Of a DNA stretch of 64,000 bases, positions 1 through 10,800 are shown piece after piece. The position numbers and the translations under genes were made by a program. The notes beneath the pieces are model-generated. The model was given only the letters and a program-made list of their open reading frames with translations. It ran no database searches and was not told where the DNA came from. Origin of the DNA: JAGQPD01 sp020426865 (lineage in GTDB: Bacteria; Planctomycetota; Planctomycetia; Pirellulales; Pirellulaceae); assembly GCA_041399065.1 (NCBI GenBank), contig JAWKTN010000001.1:992001-1056000 (forward strand), in the 5' to 3' direction. The first letter of the stretch is position 1; every line of letters begins with the position of its first letter.

Positions 1-3000
1 CGCCCCAATAACAACCCCAGTGGCATCCGCGTCGACCAGAACGTCACCAACGTCGACTACCGAATTGCTGATGTAGGCTTCCGTGCGGTTAACCATCACG
101 TTGACGGCCAACGAACCCGCGATGCCGGCCGATCCGCCGCCGGCGCGGTGGTCGACCGTGGCGAACACCACGGCGCCGGCCCCCATGTAGATCGCGGTGT
201 CGTTGATGGCGTCCACCGAGAGGTCGCCTGACGTGATGACCGCATCCTCGACATAGGCTCGGGTGATGTCGCGCTGCACGTTGACGGCGACGGCTCCCGA
301 TACGTTGTAGCCACCACGGAGATTTTCTGCCGGACTGTCGGTAGTCGTGAATGATGACCAGCCTGCGCCCGTGAACGCATTCGTCTTGTTGGGAGTGGCA
401 ATCGTCCCGGCCACCGTGACAGAGATGATCTGGCCGGTGTTGGCCGACGCGACACCGATCCCGCCTTGCGCATCGATCTCGGCGACGTTCGCCGATGACG
501 CTTCCGCAAATCGATGTTGCTCGCCCGTCGCCACGGTCGGGTCCAAATCGATCGGCGTCAGGTTGTTCGCATCTACGGCAAGCTGAATCCGCTGCGAGTC
601 GACGACGATTACGGTGTAGACATTGCCATCGGTCAAGCCGCCGATGCTTACTCCAGCTCCGGCGTCGTAGAGCAAACGCTGACCGTCGACCAGACCGTGA
701 AGCCTGCCGTAGTTAATCGTGTCCGAGAAACCGTCGACGGGCGCAATCGGACGCAACACCGCTGCGATCGCATGGCCGCCGCCCGTGGCACCGCTGGCGT
801 CCAGGTTAAGTACTTGGGGCTCGCTGGTATTCGCCAAGGCTTGTGACTGCGTTTCCGCGAGCTGAATCTTCGTCGTGCTGCCGCTTACAAGCTTGACATA
901 GTAGACTTGCCCTTCGTTGATCCCAGAAATCGGATTGCCCTGGCCCGACGTGTAGGTGACCGCGTGCCCGGCCGAGAAGTTGTGGTCGTAACCCAGGTCG
1001 ATTGTGTCGTTGTTTTCATCCGAGTCGGCGTCGGAGAGCGCGCCGGAAGGATCGAAGCTCTTGCCGAAGCCGTGCGCGGTCTGCGTCGTCACGCTCGGGT
1101 CCATCGTCAGTCGCAATGCGTGCGAAGTGCCGCTGGCGGACGACGCGTCGATGGCCAGGCGAGCGTCGCGCTGAATGAAGTGGCTCGACGTTGACAGCTC
1201 TCCACCGCTCAAGTCCTCTCGCACCGACAGATTGATAAACGTGCCAAAGTCACCCGGCGTGGCACTGTTCGTCAGCTCGACAAGATCGCCATTGTCGTCT
1301 TGCAGTTGAAATTTGGTTTCGGTCTGGTCCAGCGCGGTCGTATTAGGATCGAGTAGCCGCACGGTGTAGGTGCTGCCGTCGACAAGCCCGATGTTGGCGC
1401 TGCCATCACTGAGATAGATAACTCGGTCGCCATTTTGATATCCGTGGCTCGTGTAGACCTCGAACGTGTCGAATTTCAAGGGGTCCGCCGCGTCACCATT
1501 GTCGATCAGTGCCGATGTGTCGAAGTAGCGTTCCCGCCCCGCGTTCGCTTCACCTTCCGAAGCAGCCAGCGCGATTACATTCTCGTCGATCACAATGGCG
1601 TAGTAACGCTGGCCGTCGACCAGATTGCCGAGCACATCGCCGTCGGTTCCGTAGCGGACCGGATCGCCGGTCTCCAGGTCGTGTTGGTAACCCAGCGATA
1701 TGGCGTTAAGCGTCCGCGTGCCGCCAGTCGTCTTATCATTCAGCGTGAATCCGGGCTGCAGCGAATGCGCGATGCCGGTGGCGGCGGTGGCGTCCAGCGC
1801 GATGGGCTGCGAGTTTGACGGTCCCGCCAACAACTGAATGGCTTTCGTGTCGTCATTGACAAGACGGACGTAATAGGTTTGGCCATCGATTAGACCACCC
1901 ACTGCCGCGCCGCCGCCGGATTGATAGCGCAGCGGCCGTCCCTCGCTGAGACCATGCTCATAGCCGAAGTAGATGCGATCCTGGAAGATGTCGATCGACG
2001 GCGCAAACAGGAATTGTGCCTGCTCGACGGCCTCTTCCACGGTTTCGGTCAGCGCGATCGTCTGGCTGTCGACCACGACGACGTAGTAGGTCGCTCCGTC
2101 CTCGAGACCATCGATCCTCGTGTTGGCGGCGTCTTTCGTATACTTAACAGCGTCGCCCGTTTGGAATCCGTGCGTGTACCCGAGATTGATCGTCCACACA
2201 CCGTCGGTACTGTCGACCGCAGCGGCGCCAAATGTGGCTGTCGCTTCGGCCGCGCTGCGGCCGATCCGCAGCGTGTTGCCATCCACGGCGGTGACCGTAT
2301 AGAGCCCCCGATCGCGCAAGCCGCCGACGGGAATGTCGCCGCCGGCCGTGTATGTCACCTGATCGCCTACCGCAAAGCTATGTTCGTAGTCGAGTACAAT
2401 GCGGTCAGAGCTGTCGATGCCAAGCCCGGGTGTAAAAGGCTCCGAATCGAGTTCGAGTTCCTCGGCGCCGATGAAGGCCTCGGTCGTCCGCTTGATGACG
2501 TCTGTGGAGATGGAAACGCCGGAACCGGAACTGATCGTCTTCGTGATGGCACCGGTGCCGCTGTAGAGTTCGCTGTTGTCTTCCGCGATGACCAGCATGT
2601 TCAGATCGGTTTGGACGGAGCGAACACCGGGTTCATCCGGTACCGCGACCATGACGAAGCCGGTGATGTGATCGTCAGCCGTTGTGATGTCGCCATCCGC
2701 GTTCGAGTCCAAGACGGTCAGCGGATCGAGTAGCCGCACGTCGTCATAGGCGATCGGCCGCAAGGAATGTCCGTGTCCCGCGCCAACGCTCGTTAGGTCA
2801 ATCACGTTGCTGTCGTTGTTGGCGACGTCGGCGTTGACGGCATCGAGGGAACTCGTTGCTAGCTTGTAGGATTGGGCTCCGGTGACGACGACGTAATATG
2901 TGGCGCCTACGGCCAGACTGCCCGACGCCGTACCAATTGCCGTGCCGCCGCCCGCGCTGTAGACGACCGGTTGCCCGCTAATAAGCTGATGATCAAAACC

Positions 3001-6000
3001 GACGTTGATCTCGTTGTTTGCCAGGTCGACGCGTTCCGCAACAGTCGGGTCGAAGCCTGGATAAAGCGAGTGAAACTGGTCGGTGATGCCGCTGAGGTTG
3101 GTAAGATTCAGCGGGATCGCCGTACCGCTTTCGGCATTCTCAAACGTGCTGGCCAGTTTCAGCACACCGCCGTCCCCCGAGTCGGCATCGACGATGGCGT
3201 AGTACGTCTGGCCGCTGGTCAATCCGCCAATGTCGGTTCCGCCACGACTGTCGTAGGCAACCGGATCGCCGGTGCTCAGGCCGTGATCGTAGGCGAGCGT
3301 GATCGAGTTGTCGTTGACGTTCACGCGTCGCAAGGTGCTATTGTCCGCATCATAAGGTTCCGTTGGGTTGAACAGCGGCACACTGCTGACGAGCGACGTG
3401 TCGTTCTGCGAAACGGAATCGAACGACAGCGGCACCGCGACCTGGCCGGCGCCCAGCGTAATGTCGGCTTGTGGAGACACCTTGGCCACGGTGCGATTGT
3501 CGACGAAGCGGCCGGTGAACGCTCCGTTAAAGCCGCCGGGGCCGTCGGACAATCCACCTTGCACGCCAATCGAAATCACCCGACCGCGATTGTTGGCGAA
3601 GACCAGCAGGCTGCCGGCTTGAATGATCGCATCGCTGTTGATCTTGGCCGTCGTGTCGTTGATGTATCCTGTCAGCATCGTCGCCGCGCCGATGCCTTTT
3701 CCGGACGTTGCATTGAACAGAACGAGCGGCGAGCCGACGAAGTTGATCGTGTCATTCTTGGTTTCGGCGTTGATTTGCACGTCACCACCGACGATGACCT
3801 GGGCGCCGTCGCCGACGTAGGCGTAATTGTGTGTGTCTGAAATGAGCATATTGAACATCACACCGACGGCCTTCTCATCGGCGCTCGCGATGGCCTCAGC
3901 CCAGGACGTGAAAAAGCCGTTTTGAATGCCGAGGTTATAGTTCAGTTTGTCGGTGACGGTGGACGCTCGACCGGACTCGAAGTCTTGCTCCTTCGCGTCC
4001 CACGCCCACTGCATGTGGTACGGGATGCTGGCGAAAGACTCGATCGTCAAATCGTTGCCGACGGTGACTTGGGCATCGTTGCCGATGTAGACGTCGACGT
4101 TGTTTTGGAAGAACCCGGCTGTGACAGCGCCGGCAATGCCGATGTCACGGCCACTGCGGACTCCGTCGCCCAAGTCGTTAAGACTAGCGCCGGCGCTGTT
4201 GAGAAAGCTGATCGAGCTGGTCTCTGGGAGCTCTTCCGCCTTACCGGAAAGACGCAGGTTGCCGCCGACCTGCACGACCGCGTTCGGCCCGACGCGGACG
4301 TCGACGTCGTTGAATGCGAGGCCGACATTGATCGCGGCCGATACACCCCATTTATTCGTTTGATTGTGGCGATCAAGCGCGTTGCCGGTCTTGAATATCT
4401 TGCCGAACTGGCTGGTAAAGCCGCGAAAGACCGCCCCCAGTATCTGTTGATTGAACGCCTTGCCGGCCAGCTCCCCTGTGCCGACCGTCGACACCGCAGC
4501 GTAGTCGTTCTTCACGGTTTCCAGTTCCGCCTGCACCGTCATGTCGTTGCCAACCGTGACGTTGCCGTCGATCAATGCTTCGAGCGTCGATTCATGCACG
4601 GCGACGTTCAGCGCCGTGCCGAGCGTGCCATCGCCGTAAGCCGCCGCGTTGGAAGCGATCGAATGCTCCTTCGTCGCAAACACGTCGACCGTAAAATCGT
4701 CGCCAACGTTCAGCACCGAGTCGCTCGAAACGTTGGCCGTCGAGGTGATGTTCGAGTAGCCGCCGGCCAGCGTGATGTTGTACTTTTCGACCGTCGTGCT
4801 CGTGCCGAGCAGGTTCTGCGTGGCGAAGATTCCCAGATCGCTGTCGGCTTTCGTCGAGATGTTCAGATTGGCGTCGGTCGTGATCGACGCGCCGCCCGTG
4901 ATATCAACGGTGGCCGTAGGAATCGAGTGCCCGTACGCGACGGCGGCGTAGAATGTCAACACGGTCGCTTCCGCGTCGGTCGCGGCATTGGAGTCCAGCG
5001 TCACGTTGCGGGCGTCGATGCTGCCGCCGCTGATGATCAGCTCGGACGTGGCCTCTGAAATCGCGACTCCCGCCCCCAACGACAGCCCCCCCACCCACTC
5101 CAGAAGACCCTCGCCGACTCCGCCCCCAAAAGAACCTTCGGAGTCTTGGTCATCAAACAGGTCCGACGCGTCCGACGTTACGTCCATTTTGACATCGCGG
5201 CCTTTGACCGTCGCCCCTGTGATTTCGGCTTTCGCCCGCGTGATCGAGATGTCCGCCCCGACACCTTGGATCGGCGCCACGATCAACGCACTGGTAATAT
5301 CGTCGATGTTGCCGTTCGCGGTAATCGTGATGTCGCCGGCGGCATTGGTCGAGTCGGCGACCAATACATGCGAAAGCAGCGATGCCCCCGACTTCACACT
5401 CATACGCGGGGCATCGAGTGCGAGGTTTCCCGAATCCGCGTCCGACGCTCCGGTCATCTGATCCGTGACTCCGGCAGCCAGATCGCGCGTGGAGACCGTC
5501 GCTCCGGCGTCGACTTGGATGTCGAGTGCCTTGACGCTGAGGTCCTTTCCATGCGTCGAGATATCTTTCAGATGCACGGTCGCGAACGACTCGTCGAAAA
5601 GATTCTGCCACAGCAAACCGAAGTCATCGTTGGCTTGCGTGCCGTACATTACGACGATCTCGACCGACTCGACACCGGCGGCCGTCAGGTCCAGCGCCCG
5701 ATTCGTGCCACCGTCGTCGTAGGTCACATCGGTAAACCCCGATCCGGAAACCGTGCTCCATTGCAGGACGCCCGCGCTGGTGGTCTGCAGGTGCAAATCG
5801 TTGAGGTCGAAGATCGTCTCACCCGCTTCGTATTGCAGGTCGAAATCGATGTTGACCTTTGTGCCGTCGAGCGACCCGCCCTGCGAGACGACGGCCAACA
5901 ACTGCCTTGGCTCCAGCTCCTCCAGGCTGCAGGGTCGGTTTAGGCCCCCCTGCTTATTCAGCATACTTTTTGGGCGCTTACTTTGGTTACGGCGGCGTCT

Positions 6001-6012
6001 AGAAAAGGCCAT
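1..6012 (-). CDS. Giant LEPR-motif secreted/adhesin-like repeat protein (N-terminal ~2000 residues; 3' end beyond left edge)
   Basis: The minus-strand frame is open from an ATG at 6012 to base 1 without a stop, so about 2004 residues are visible. Residues 33-40 read LEPRQLLA, the conserved motif near the N terminus of very large planctomycete surface proteins; a basic stretch (residues 5-14) precedes it. Residues ~40-900 are low-complexity, beta-rich Gly/Asp/Thr/Val sequence with recurring VTVGNDMTV-like phrases, as in beta-helical adhesins. From about residue 900 a module of ~75-100 residues recurs roughly nine times, with HGFxTGDxVxY, then IGGLxDGxTYYV, then a VDxxTIxL phrase. An AGGAAC site lies 8 bases before the start. 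Role inferred: cell-surface or matrix protein. Every plus-strand ORF here is a shadow. Cargo and partners cannot be seen. Confidence 0.88.
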   Translation of the reverse strand, partial: MAFSRRRRNQSKRPKSMLNKQGGLNRPCSLEELEPRQLLAVVSQGGSLDGTKVNIDFDLQYEAGETIFDLNDLHLQTTSAGVLQWSTVSGSGFTDVTYDDGGTNRALDLTAAGVESVEIVVMYGTQANDDFGLLWQNLFDESFATVHLKDISTHGKDLSVKALDIQVDAGATVSTRDLAAGVTDQMTGASDADSGNLALDAPRMSVKSGASLLSHVLVADSTNAAGDITITANGNIDDITSALIVAPIQGVGADISITRAKAEITGATVKGRDVKMDVTSDASDLFDDQDSEGSFGGGVGEGLLEWVGGLSLGAGVAISEATSELIISGGSIDARNVTLDSNAATDAEATVLTFYAAVAYGHSIPTATVDITGGASITTDANLNISTKADSDLGIFATQNLLGTSTTVEKYNITLAGGYSNITSTANVSSDSVLNVGDDFTVDVFATKEHSIASNAAAYGDGTLGTALNVAVHESTLEALIDGNVTVGNDMTVQAELETVKNDYAAVSTVGTGELAGKAFNQQILGAVFRGFTSQFGKIFKTGNALDRHNQTNKWGVSAAINVGLAFNDVDVRVGPNAVVQVGGNLRLSGKAEELPETSSISFLNSAGASLNDLGDGVRSGRDIGIAGAVTAGFFQNNVDVYIGNDAQVTVGNDLTIESFASIPYHMQWAWDAKEQDFESGRASTVTDKLNYNLGIQNGFFTSWAEAIASADEKAVGVMFNMLISDTHNYAYVGDGAQVIVGGDVQINAETKNDTINFVGSPLVLFNATSGKGIGAATMLTGYINDTTAKINSDAIIQAGSLLVFANNRGRVISIGVQGGLSDGPGGFNGAFTGRFVDNRTVAKVSPQADITLGAGQVAVPLSFDSVSQNDTSLVSSVPLFNPTEPYDADNSTLRRVNVNDNSITLAYDHGLSTGDPVAYDSRGGTDIGGLTSGQTYYAIVDADSGDGGVLKLASTFENAESGTAIPLNLTNLSGITDQFHSLYPGFDPTVAERVDLANNEINVGFDHQLISGQPVVYSAGGGTAIGTASGSLAVGATYYVVVTGAQSYKLATSSLDAVNADVANNDSNVIDLTSVGAGHGHSLRPIAYDDVRLLDPLTVLDSNADGDITTADDHITGFVMVAVPDEPGVRSVQTDLNMLVIAEDNSELYSGTGAITKTISSGSGVSISTDVIKRTTEAFIGAEELELDSEPFTPGLGIDSSDRIVLDYEHSFAVGDQVTYTAGGDIPVGGLRDRGLYTVTAVDGNTLRIGRSAAEATATFGAAAVDSTDGVWTINLGYTHGFQTGDAVKYTKDAANTRIDGLEDGATYYVVVVDSQTIALTETVEEAVEQAQFLFAPSIDIFQDRIYFGYEHGLSEGRPLRYQSGGGAAVGGLIDGQTYYVRLVNDDTKAIQLLAGPSNSQPIALDATAATGIAHSLQPGFTLNDKTTGGTRTLNAISLGYQHDLETGDPVRYGTDGDVLGNLVDGQRYYAIVIDENVIALAASEGEANAGRERYFDTSALIDNGDAADPLKFDTFEVYTSHGYQNGDRVIYLSDGSANIGLVDGSTYTVRLLDPNTTALDQTETKFQLQDDNGDLVELTNSATPGDFGTFINLSVREDLSGGELSTSSHFIQRDARLAIDASSASGTSHALRLTMDPSVTTQTAHGFGKSFDPSGALSDADSDENNDTIDLGYDHNFSAGHAVTYTSGQGNPISGINEGQVYYVKLVSGSTTKIQLAETQSQALANTSEPQVLNLDASGATGGGHAIAAVLRPIAPVDGFSDTINYGRLHGLVDGQRLLYDAGAGVSIGGLTDGNVYTVIVVDSQRIQLAVDANNLTPIDLDPTVATGEQHRFAEASSANVAEIDAQGGIGVASANTGQIISVTVAGTIATPNKTNAFTGAGWSSFTTTDSPAENLRGGYNVSGAVAVNVQRDITRAYVEDAVITSGDLSVDAINDTAIYMGAGAVVFATVDHRAGGGSAGIAGSLAVNVMVNRTEAYISNSVVDVGDVLVDADATGVVIGA

Positions 6013-6425
6013 GGCGTCAGTTCCTAAGGAAAACGGGATTCCGTCTATGGGCACTGACAACCCATGCAAGATCGAGCGCCTATTTGGCTCATCGATTTTC
6101 GAGATTTTCGGCGCAATTGCTCTAACGTGAGACGTAGCAAGAGGTTAGGAGTTTGGTTCCATCCGTTCCGTAGCCCTCAAGGGGCAAAACAACCTGCTGT
6201 TCAAAGCCCAGCCACGAGTTCCGCCCTTTCTGGGCTTGCGAACATCGTGATCGCTAACCCAGCCCAGCGCTGCGCTTGCCCTGGGCTGATGTGTTTACGC
6301 AAGAAACTCTTGAACAACACCAAGAAGAAACTCAGTTTTTCCCATTTTTTTGAGCCTCAGAGCCCCCACTTTTTGCATTACTTTTCGGACTAAAGCAATC
6401 CCTAGATAATGAGCACAAGATTTCC
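6013..6425. other. Intergenic region between divergent genes
   Basis: About 410 bases separate the giant LEPR gene (leftward) from the kinase fragment (rightward). It is more AT-rich than the flanks towards 6300-6400, with T-rich tracts, and should hold the promoter of the giant gene. A short GC hairpin-like stretch with the repeated word CCCAGC lies near 6258-6290. I see no convincing ORF or RNA gene. Confidence 0.4.
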
Positions 6426-6644
6426 ATGCAAGAACAAGACAACCTCTGGCGACAAATCCAGGACGTATTTGAGAGGGCGTTGCGGTGTCCTGCGCCAGAA
6501 CGGCAACGCTACGTACGAGAATCCTGTTCTGGAAATCAAGACTTGATCGACGAAGTAGAATCCCTGCTGGCCGCGTATGAGCAAGCAGAAGAGACCATGG
6601 AGCGACCGCCAGAGATTGAGCTTGGCGACAAAGGGGATCCTTAG
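6426..6644 (+). pseudogene. Orphan N-terminal module of a planctomycete serine/threonine kinase
   Basis: This 72-residue ORF reads as the small helical module that precedes the kinase domain in planctomycete Ser/Thr kinases: WRQIQDVFERAL, then PERQRYVRESC, then an EVESLLAAY stretch. The same pattern opens the full kinase at 7895-11185 (WKRIQAIFSEAV ... EVESLLSSF). It stops at 6644 before any Gly loop or catalytic motif, and no kinase continues in another frame downstream. It may be a degraded kinase or a small stand-alone protein. No strong ribosome-binding site is visible. An ECF sigma gene follows ~200 bases later on the same strand, in line with the usual sigma/kinase pairing. Confidence 0.6.
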
Positions 6645-6851
6645 ATGCCAGGGAAGTGCCAGCACTTTGGCAGCGTTCCCGAGACAGAATTTTAACAGAC
6701 GAATTTGAAACGGGACGGGGATAGAGTCAGTCAATTCGTGTTGCTGTTCGGCTGGGCAATCGTGACTGTTCACTGCTCCCGACTGGACACCCTCTCCAAG
6801 CTAACCAATCGACAAGCATCCATCAATCAGCGCTGGGGCCACCGCATCAAA

Positions 6852-7418
6852 ATGGGATCGACAGAATCCAACAAGGGACTGATCACACAGATTCTGAGTA
6901 AAACGGAAAGCGAGGCAAGTGTCGCAGAGGAGCTCCTGCCCCTCGTTTACCAGGAGCTGCGTCGACTTGCAGCGACTCGAATTGCTCAGGAATCTCCGGG
7001 GCAGACGCTTCAGGCTACAGCGCTTGTCCATGAGGCTTACATTCGGTTGGTGGACGCCGACGCACAATGGGACAGCCGCGGGCACTTTTTTGCAGCCGCC
7101 GCGAAGGCGATGCGGCAGATCCTTATCAATCGTGCGATTCGCAAGCAGACAAAGAAACATGGCGGCGATCGAGGGCGTCAGGAACTTGACGAAGCCATGT
7201 TCGCGTCGGAGCCGCCACCGGAGAGGATGCTGGCATTGAACGCGGCACTCGAACGCTTGGAAGAAATCGACAATCGAAAGGGCCAGGTCGTGATGCTGCG
7301 CTATTTTGCCGGTCTAAGCATCGAGGACACTGCCAATGCGCTGGGCCTTTCGCCAGCGACGGTAAAGCGGGAGTGGCAATTTGCCAGGACATGGCTGCAT
7401 CGCGAAATGACCAAATGA
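6852..7418 (+). CDS. ECF-family RNA polymerase sigma factor
   Basis: 188 residues, the expected size for the planctomycete/verrucomicrobial ECF subfamily linked to Ser/Thr kinases. Region 2 contains LVYQELRRLAATRI and QTLQATALVHEAYIRL, followed by GHFFAAAAKAMRQILINRA. Region 4 contains VVMLRYFAGLSIEDTANALG and a helix-turn-helix ending SPATVKREW. The ATG at 6852 is chosen because the family begins about here; an upstream in-frame extension to 6705 has no homology. No anti-sigma gene is adjacent. The kinase fragment upstream and the convergent kinase-WD40 gene downstream suggest phospho-signalling control of this sigma factor, but that is inference. Confidence 0.93.
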   Translation: MGSTESNKGLITQILSKTESEASVAEELLPLVYQELRRLAATRIAQESPGQTLQATALVHEAYIRLVDADAQWDSRGHFFAAAAKAMRQILINRAIRKQTKKHGGDRGRQELDEAMFASEPPPERMLALNAALERLEEIDNRKGQVVMLRYFAGLSIEDTANALGLSPATVKREWQFARTWLHREMTK

Positions 7419-7576
7419 CTGGCTGCCGGTCTGCTAGATTCCAGAACTAAGAGCGAGCGCCGCAAGCACTAAGTGACCGCTCACAAGAGGGCATTGTTAC
7501 CTAGCCTGCGTACTGTAAGGTTCAAGAAACGATTCGGAGTGTTGCCGCTTCCATTTGGTGCTTTTTTCCATGGTAG

Positions 7577-7634
7577 AGCCGCAGGGAGTACAGATTCCGA
7601 TCGCGGCCGCGTAGACTCAGCGTCTTCTGCGGCT
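7577..7634. repeat. Imperfect palindromic repeat, copy 1 of 2
   Basis: A ~58-bp element opens with AGCCGCAGGGAG and closes with TCTTCTGCGGCT, so its ends form an inverted repeat; the interior carries partly complementary GATTCC and GACTCAGCG arms. It resembles the element at 59290-59353 in sequence and fold. It lies in the 475-base gap between the convergent sigma-factor and kinase-WD40 genes, where it could serve as a transcription terminator or be a REP-like mobile repeat. The rest of that gap shows nothing I can name. Confidence 0.6.
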
Positions 7635-7894
7635 CAGCGCAGAAAAAAAAGCCATGCCCATTTGTTGGGTGCGAAGTTGTGTCCTTCCAACATTGACGCC
7701 TCCGCATGTACCGCCAAACAGCTCGATCGAATCGTCTCCTTGATTCGCGCTCAATGGCATCCCCTAGCCCCCCTAGCCTAACATTTCCGCCGCATGCGCC
7801 GGACATAAACTGTCGCTCAGCTAGCCGACGCGCGTCTTCCAGTCGCTGAGGCCCCCGACGCCCGCCCGAACACTCGTGCTGTGAGAAATGCGGC

Positions 7895-10800
7895 TTAGTC
7901 CACCAGTCCACTTCGCTCGTAGCCAAGTCGTGCGTCAAAGATTCTTATCGTACCCTCCCACGAGGCAGTCGCGAGCCGTTTACCTTGGGGGTCCCAGGAT
8001 AGCCCTTCCATGGGGCCGGTGTGGGCATCGATCTTCAATGCCTGCACGCCGTACTTCGCATTCCAAATACGCAGCGTCTTGTCACTGCTCGTCGTCGCAA
8101 GTTGTCGGCCGTTGGGGTGCCACCTCACGCTGAGAACGCCAGCCACGTGGTCCTTGAGATGGTGAAGAATAGTCCCGGTTGCGAAATCCCAAATGATAAC
8201 CGTTCCATCAGCACTCGCGGATGCCAAGCGATCCCCCGACGGACTCAGTGCGACACTCAGGACTCTGGCTTCATGAGCGACGAATGGTTTTCGGACCTGT
8301 CCCGTCCATGGATTCCAGATTCGAATGACATTGTCAATGCCTGCAATAGTCAGCCATTCGCCCGAGGGATGCCAATCCAATTCATTACAGATCGGCGCGA
8401 CATCATCCAGTTTTGCCTGCATCCCTAAGGTGGACGCATTCCAGACGACTACCGGGGTGGCGTGACCACAGGTGGCGAGATAATCACTGTTCGGACTCCA
8501 TCTCGCACAATGAACAGGCGCGACGGAATCCTTGGCGGTCTCTTGATGCCAGAGCAATCGGCCTTTTACGTTTCCGGATACTGTGTCCCACACGATGGCC
8601 GTCTTATCCCACCCGGTCGAAACAAACTGCGAGCCATCGGGGCTCCAGGAGACGGACCGAAGCTCTCCCTCGTGCCCCTGAAATGCCTTTACCTTTTCGC
8701 CGGAATCCGCATCCCAAAGCATCACCTCACCGTGCGTGCCACCCGTGACCAATGTCGAGCCATCGGGACTCCAATCGAGCGACGTAAACCCTGTTTGGCT
8801 TTCACTGAAAGCGTGGATGTTGGTGTACCGATGCTTGGAATTCCAAATTCGGACGGTTCCATCATGCCCGGCTGTGACCACACGCTGCCCGTCGCGACTC
8901 CAACAGCAACCCCACACGGCGCTCGTATGGCCCAACAAATCCTCTTTCAACCTTCCATTGACGGCGTCGAGAATCCGCACAGAGCCATCCTCCGACACGA
9001 CCACCAATTCATCGCCGTTTGGACTCCAACGGAGATTCCAGACCTCGCTTGAATACTCACTGGTCCAAAGTGGCAAGCATTCGGCTCCTTGACTGGCATC
9101 CCAGACTTTCACTGAACCACCCGCGTCGCACGAAGCGATACGATTGCCGTCAGGACTCCACTCGACGGAGAACACTCCGCTTGCATGCCCAGCCACCTGG
9201 AAGCGTTGCTCAACAGCCATCACATCGTCCGCCCCAATAGTCAGATGACAGACGTGAAATATGCCGCTTTCCCTTCCCGCAAACGCGATCCGCTGACCAG
9301 CGGGTGACCAGCGAATCGAGTTGAGCACTCCCGCCTGATCAATATTATGAACTAACGTTCCTGAGTGGACATTCCACACCTTGCAGCCTCCCCCATTCCC
9401 GCCCGTGGCGAGCCACGGTTTGGACGGATGGAAGGCGACTGTAAGGACAGGCCCCCCGTGATTCAAATCGTGCAGCACACGACGTTGCTGGGCATCCCAC
9501 ACCGTCACGGACCGATCCGTCGAACCGGCGGCAAACCACTGTCCGTCGTTGCTCCAGTCCACGGACCGGACGGGCAATCTCCCAGTAGCCAGCCGTGTAT
9601 GACTCGGCTTCCCGCCCACGTCCCAAAGGCCTGTGAGTCGACTCGCCCCGCCAGTCAGAATTTGCTCACCAGATGGGCTGATCGCCACACACCAGACGAG
9701 CTCGTCCAAACTCACGACGGCAACTTCTCGGTTCGAAAGTGATCTCAGGTAAAACCACTCCCAGCCCCGTAGGTCAAGACTGTCAGGACCGTATGGCCAT
9801 CGGTTAACCAGTTCCTCAACCCGGTCGATGCCACCGGGCTCGTTGCTCGCCTGTCCGGCCAAATTCATCTCGGCAAAATAGAGACTACGTCGTAGCTCCA
9901 CGCCGCGTTGCTCCGCCTTGTCTCGTTCCGCCTGAAATGCATTCGACGCAGCTACAGATCTCAGGTAGAGCGACCAGGCGACGATCGCTGAAGCAAGAAT
10001 TATCGTAACGAACGACGCAGCGACCAATGTCGAAATCAGGTGTCGCCGCAGTACTTTTTTGAGTACGTAAAGCGTGTTGTCGCGCTTCGCCTCAATCGGC
10101 TCCCCCTGCAAATACCGGTCGATGTCATCGCCAAGAGCCGACGCGGTTGGATAGCGACGAGACTTTTCTTTCGAAAGCGATTTTGCAACGATCGTGGCCA
10201 CTTCATCATTGTTGCGATCGTCTATGCGATTGAGAGGTCGAGGTTCCACTTGCTGAATCGTGACCAAATTTTCTGCTAAGGAACTGTCGAGATTGTATGG
10301 AAGCTGACCAGACAGCAGTTCGTGAAGAACTACTCCCAATGCATAGACGTCGCTACGCATATCTACCTGATCGGCGGAACCCGATGCTTGCTCTGGGCTC
10401 ATGTACGCGAGAGTGCCAATGATCTGCCCAGTCACAGACACCATCGTGGAGGGGTTCTGTTCGTTCCCCGTCTTCGCCAGGCCAAAATCGAGTATGTGCG
10501 GATCTCCCCGATCGTCCACGATGATGTTTGTTGGTTTGAGATCTCGATGAATTACACCCCGGTGATGAGCGTACCCGACCGCGTGACAGACTTTACTCAT
10601 AACAGACATAACCAGCCGTGTCGTCAACGCCTGGGTCTTGACGTACTCGTCGAGCGTTCGGCCACGGATGTATTCCATCGCATAGTAGTATTGCCCATGT
10701 GCGATGCCGCTATCAAAGACGGCGACTATTCCGGGATGCCTCAGTTGCCCTACCAGTTCGATTTCCCGTTCGAAACGACGTTTGCTGGAAGGTCCCGCGA

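Noticed and set aside
2872..5943. Long plus-strand ORFs at 2872-3840, 3922-5058 and 5146-5943
   Set aside because: They are shadows of the giant minus-strand LEPR gene, whose frame shows repeated modules and a recognised N-terminal motif. The plus frames are Arg/Val/Asp-rich without domains.
6402..6773. Minus-strand 123-residue ORF opposite the kinase module
   Set aside because: Shadow of the plus-strand kinase-module ORF, which has recognisable family motifs.
7522..7938. Minus-strand ORF covering the palindromic repeat at 7577
   Set aside because: It is mostly repeat-derived and intergenic, with no coding character.
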